64,000 nt of DNA, taken from Serpula lacrymans var. lacrymans S7.9. Taxonomy: Eukaryota > Basidiomycota > Agaricomycetes > Boletales > Serpulaceae. This document shows, in pieces, positions 59,801 through 64,000 of the stretch. The DNA is taken from positions 186,001 through 250,000 of the forward strand of contig NW_006763307.1 in NCBI RefSeq assembly GCF_000218685.1, given 5' to 3'. The notes below the pieces were generated by a model. The model was not told the DNA's origin, did no database searches, and worked only from the letters and a program-made list of their open reading frames with translations. Each line of letters opens with the position of its first letter. The first letter of the stretch is position 1. A program made the translations under genes and the position numbers.

Positions 59801-62800
59801 TATCGAAACGTATTAGAACTTTGTGGCAAGTTGACTGTCAATGGCCATAATTGCGTCGACTTCACTGCTCTTAACGGTCGAGCATGTTACGATGCTGAAG
59901 TCGACTTGCCTGACTATCCATTTTCGAAGAAACGCTTCAATTTATATCCAGACACTGCTGGATACGCCAAACAAATGGAGCCACAATTTGGCCCCCTGAA
60001 TAATAAACACTTGAGAGTGAACAAGGAGACGCATCCCACACTTGCGGAGCATATCATCAGAGGTGAACCTATCATGCCGGCTGCCGGATTTATGGAAATG
60101 GTAGGTCCATAAGAACTTGATTTGATCGAGGCTGATATTTTCATATGATAGGCTATTGAATTTGGCGCTTCAACCTTGATGAACGTTAATTTGCGGTCGA
60201 TGCTTTCTCTTTCCTCTGAAAGCCCAATTAAGGTCGAGGCCAGCCTGGACGGATCATACTGGACTGTCAAGTCTATAGCGACATCACCTCAGTCTCGCAA
60301 AGATTCGAAGCTCAAACCAGTAAGTTTGATGATATTGTAGATCGCAGTGATGTTTGCTCAATGTTGATTCCTCGTAAATGAAAAAAGGTCGAGAGACTAC
60401 ATGCTGACGGATATCTTTCATTTGAACCACCACAAACCTGTTGTGATCTAGATATACCCAGTATACGCAAGCGGTGCCCGGAGCATGTCAGTTCTGGTGG
60501 GTATTCATGTTTGAAACTAAGAATAGGACGTTGACTAAGCTTGTTTGATAGCCTTCTACCCATCGTTGTCATACTTCTCGTCTTATGGGCCGACTTTACG
60601 ACGGGTGACAAATTTATACTATGGAGATAAAGAAGCGCTGGCATCCATAAGAGGAATAGACCACAAGTTGGCTACGTATGTTAACCTAGCTTTGAGTATG
60701 GAGGCCGTCCGTGCTGATTACGTTCCAGCGAGGGCGACTACATTTTACATCCTGCTATTTTGGATGCCTGTCTTCAAATAACTGCTTACAAGCCCTTCCA
60801 CGGTGATTTCGACCCCAATGTTTACTACCTGCCTGCTCGGGTAGAGGCAGTGATTGTACACAAAGCACTGCGACCACAGTATTTCCCTGCACATGTCTAT
60901 GCCCACATAAAGCTGGGAATGTGGACCCCTGGTCAGTTTTTCAACGTAAATAACAGGTACTGCTGGATCTTAACCTTGATTTATTTACTTATGTAGCTTC
61001 CATGCATTATGATATCGCCCTAGTGGATGATAAAGGGAGCCACTTGTGCACCTTGAAAGGCCTGGAGGTAGCAAAACATCGAATCACACCTTTGACCCCC
61101 ACGCAGAAATCGTACGATATCAATTGGCAACCTGTACCTCATCCCCTCCGACCGTCTCATTCATGCGTGGTGCTCCCTTCTACGCAAGACCGGCCTACTC
61201 TATTCAGCGTGATTGATAATCTAGCTAGGGGAGGACTCGCGAATACGAAGACGTCATCACACTTGACAGCGAATGGATGGCATTGCCCTTCTAGCCAGCC
61301 TGATATGGCCTATCTCCAGAAAGAGTGGCCAGGTTATTTCGAAGTGTTAGAGAACAGGGATGACAAGGTCCGTTGTTGCGTCTGGGTAGGTTTCTTTAGG
61401 CTGAATAACAGCTTTCCTAGGACTTGATATCTGTGTTTGATGGCCCACAATACGACTACGCCGTATCTCAAACTTGTCAAGCTCTTCAGGACGCTTTGAC
61501 AGCCATTGCACAGAATAACTCCCGGCGAGTTGTGAAGATCTTTATTACTAGCAGTGGTAATGTCTTCTTCCTTTTACCACACGTTGCTAGAATCTCATCC
61601 CTTCATTACAGTTAAATCACTTTTTATTCGACTCCCCGGCGTCCTAAGCAAATTTTGCTCCATGTTTATAGAAGTTGTTGTGGAGGGCATAGACCAAATG
61701 GTGCTTCTCCCTTCGGACCCTGATTTCGGCTTGGTTCGCATTGCAAAGATCGATTTTGAAGCTTCCGAGACGCGGACGCCAGATGATCTAGGTTTCGATA
61801 TCGTGATCGCTTTCAATGTGGCCGCCACAAAGGTCGAAGCTGGTGCCATTGTCCAAACATGCAACGATATTCTTGTGCCAGGAGGAACTATGATCTTGAC
61901 AGAGCGAAATCGACGTGCGTGGGACCAGGGCTTGCCTGGCACTGCCTGGTATAACTCGGTCTTTGGTTCACCTGCTTCATCGGAGATTTTCCCCCTGAAC
62001 TCGTATTTGGATAACCTCGAAAAGCTCAAGTTTACTGTGTTACACTCTCACTACACCGAAGCGCAAGACCCATTCCACTTCATAATAGAAAGTCAAAGCA
62101 ACGTTTTAGGATCAGTTCCCGCCCCGGAACTTTTGCTTTGCGATCCTTCAGAGGCATTTATCTTCAGATACGAGTTCGGCTGTGAAAGCGATCTGCAATG
62201 GCATTTCAGTGGTCTCAACAGATCGCAGCAATTAGACATCTGGGTCGTTGCCAAGGAAGGCCAAGATGGGGGTGCGGCATCCGGATTAGTTCGTGCCTTG
62301 AACAGGGAATGCCCCTTGTGGACCATTCGATTGGTTGTCTTCCCACTTTCGTACACCGAGGAAATGGAAGAGGATAGCCTTCAGCGTTTGCCTTCCTGTA
62401 TGAAGGACGAGTCCGAGATCATGATTTCCCCCGAAGGTGTACCCTTTGTCCCTCGCATGACTCCTTTACCTGAAACCAAATCCAAGACGTTACCTGCTAT
62501 GTCTTCCGCAGACCTTATCGATTTTGCCTTGGATCAAATACTTGTGCGAATAATTTCGTCTTTCAAAGGCGGGAAAGTCTATGGCTTCATTGGTTCTGTT
62601 GTCAACAATAATGGCACAAGCATAGATAAAGGTGCTTTGGTAGTAGGGCTCACTGCAGAGGCTATGAAAGAGCATGCAGTAGTTGATATCGCTTCTGTGT
62701 GTGCGGTCTCGCTTCACGTACTGCAAGTGGCCTCAGTCATCGCCGCTCGTGTTCCGGGTTGTGTCGCTTCTGTCCTTGCCCCCGGGTTGAGTTTGTTTAA

Positions 62801-64000
62801 TAACACAAGCCGTCTGAAGTCTCAACGGATCTTACTCACGCACTCTGACACCGACATGGGTTCCGTGATCAAAGGAATCTACTCCCATAAAGGTCTAGAA
62901 TTCGAGACAGTTACCCAAGAAACCAGCTTACTTGAGCTGGCGACCATGGGTAGCGGCCCGTTCGATCTGATCGTTTCAGGATATGATGATAAACCGCACA
63001 TTCAAGTACTGAAGAACTTGTTGTCCCCTGGCCGAGGGAAACTCTTCTTATGGGAGGATGAAGCGACTGGACTCATCGATATTCTTCAACGAGATCCATG
63101 CTCAATTGGGGATGCACTACGCAATGTCATTCCCTTGTTGGAAAACCATGATTCGTTACTTGACGAGACAACCCCGTTGGGTACGGTCGCCCTTCCGAAT
63201 GGCAAAGTTGATGTGGGATCGAAGATTACCCCTCGTCAGCGCTCTTCATTCGATGCCAACAAAACATACCTCATTCTGGGAGGAATCGGCAGTGTTGGAG
63301 TACACATCACTTTGTTCATGTATGAGGTATATTGGTTATTTTGCTTGATTTTGGTATCCCAGCTAAGTGCAAATGGTTTTAGAGGGGTGCCCGTCACATA
63401 ATTCTCACATCCCGTTCTGGTGAAGACGGTTTGCGAAAGAACAAGAACAAAATACTCCACAGAATGCTAGATTACGTGAAAAGGCTGAAAGGTCTAAATA
63501 TTCGTTTGGAGGCTGTTGACGCTTCGTCTTCTATTGACATGGCAGCCCTGATTGAACCTCTGAAAACACCATTAGGTGGATGCATGATATTAACAGCTGT
63601 TCTATCAGATGGCGCCTTCCAACATCTCACCGAGGAAGACTTCTCGGCATCATTCGCTTGTAAAAGCGGCGTGTTGGATACTGTAAAGGACACTATTGAC
63701 ATATCAAACCTCGATTTCCTTATAGCCTTTTCCTCTGTATCTGGTGCATTTGGTATACAAGGTCAAACTAATTACGGAGCGTAAGTATTTTATCACAGGT
63801 TCTGCGATTATACATGCAATAACTTTCGATTGACTTAGGGCAAACACTCTTCTGGAACAGCAAATGTCGCTGTTTCCGAATGGATTCACATTTATCTGTC
63901 CTGGAATTCTAGATTCTTCGCTAATGCTTGCCAGTGGATCAGATAAAGCAGAGTTACGTCTCAACCACCTTATTGATTGGTCAATTTCAGCGGAAGGTTA
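56807..64000 (+). CDS. Reducing type I polyketide synthase, KS-AT-DH-(MT)-(ER)-KR, cut by the window end
   Basis: Starts MAANIAI, intron, VGIAAELPSG at ATG 56807 and runs off the right edge; many short introns. KS: DTACSST (active Cys), ELHATGTAKGDP and KGNIGHTE (two His). AT: FSGQGPQ, GHSAGET (active Ser). DH: HIIRGEPIMP and HPAILDACLQ (His/Asp pair). Next a methyltransferase-like stretch (DIVIAFNVAATK, VPGGTMILTERN) lacking a visible SAM motif, then a region where an ER should sit with no NADPH-binding loop. KR: TYLILGGIGSVG, then FSSVSGAFGIQGQTNYGAAN (Ser, Tyr, Asn). ACP and any release domain lie beyond the window. Product is expected to be a hydroxy/alkene polyketide chain; chemistry is inferred. 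Confidence 0.93.

Overview
The window looks like nuclear DNA of a mushroom-forming basidiomycete (Agaricomycetes). Genes are split by many short introns, mostly about 45-70 nt with GT-AG ends. The families present (chromodomain Ty3/gypsy element, DUF6533-like membrane proteins, RBR ligase with a protease-like N-terminus, giant GTPase/vWA protein, reducing polyketide synthase with flavin halogenase) are typical of that group. Nothing bacterial was seen. Family names come from motif reading only; no database search was possible. Splice sites were chosen by hand.

Region 1 (1-9670): a young, complete chromovirus-type LTR retrotransposon (456-8486, minus strand). It has 697-bp LTRs differing at one base, a TGACC target duplication, a self-priming primer-binding site and a C-terminal chromodomain. 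It sits inside the zinc-knuckle codons of an older, decayed retroelement gag. Its most striking property is a leader of about 2 kb with no ATG in any frame on the coding strand. That leader contains two long overlapping open frames lacking methionine.

Region 2 (10043-23079): an accessory array of five copies of an unrecognised gene family (two intact, three decayed), interleaved with two PD-(D/E)XK nuclease-like genes. Two conserved genes, NOP10 and a Sec14-like lipid-transfer gene, lie inside it. Flanking DNA and the Sec14 tail have been copied along with the array.

Region 3 (23320-42096): a DUF6533-like membrane protein, a small basic/acidic protein, and a divergent pair made of a protease-like/RBR ubiquitin ligase and a giant protein of about 9.5 kb of gene (GBP/VLIG-like G domain, Cys/His-rich repeats, vWA domain). 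Enolase follows.

Region 4 (42655-64000): a probable biosynthetic cluster. It holds a broken medium-chain reductase copy, a flavin-dependent halogenase, a membrane protein, a cytochrome P450, an intact ToxD/LovC-like reductase, an MFS exporter, and a reducing polyketide synthase (KS-AT-DH-degenerate MT-degenerate ER-KR) that runs off the window. Together they suggest a chlorinated, oxidised polyketide that is exported from the cell, with enoyl reduction possibly supplied in trans.
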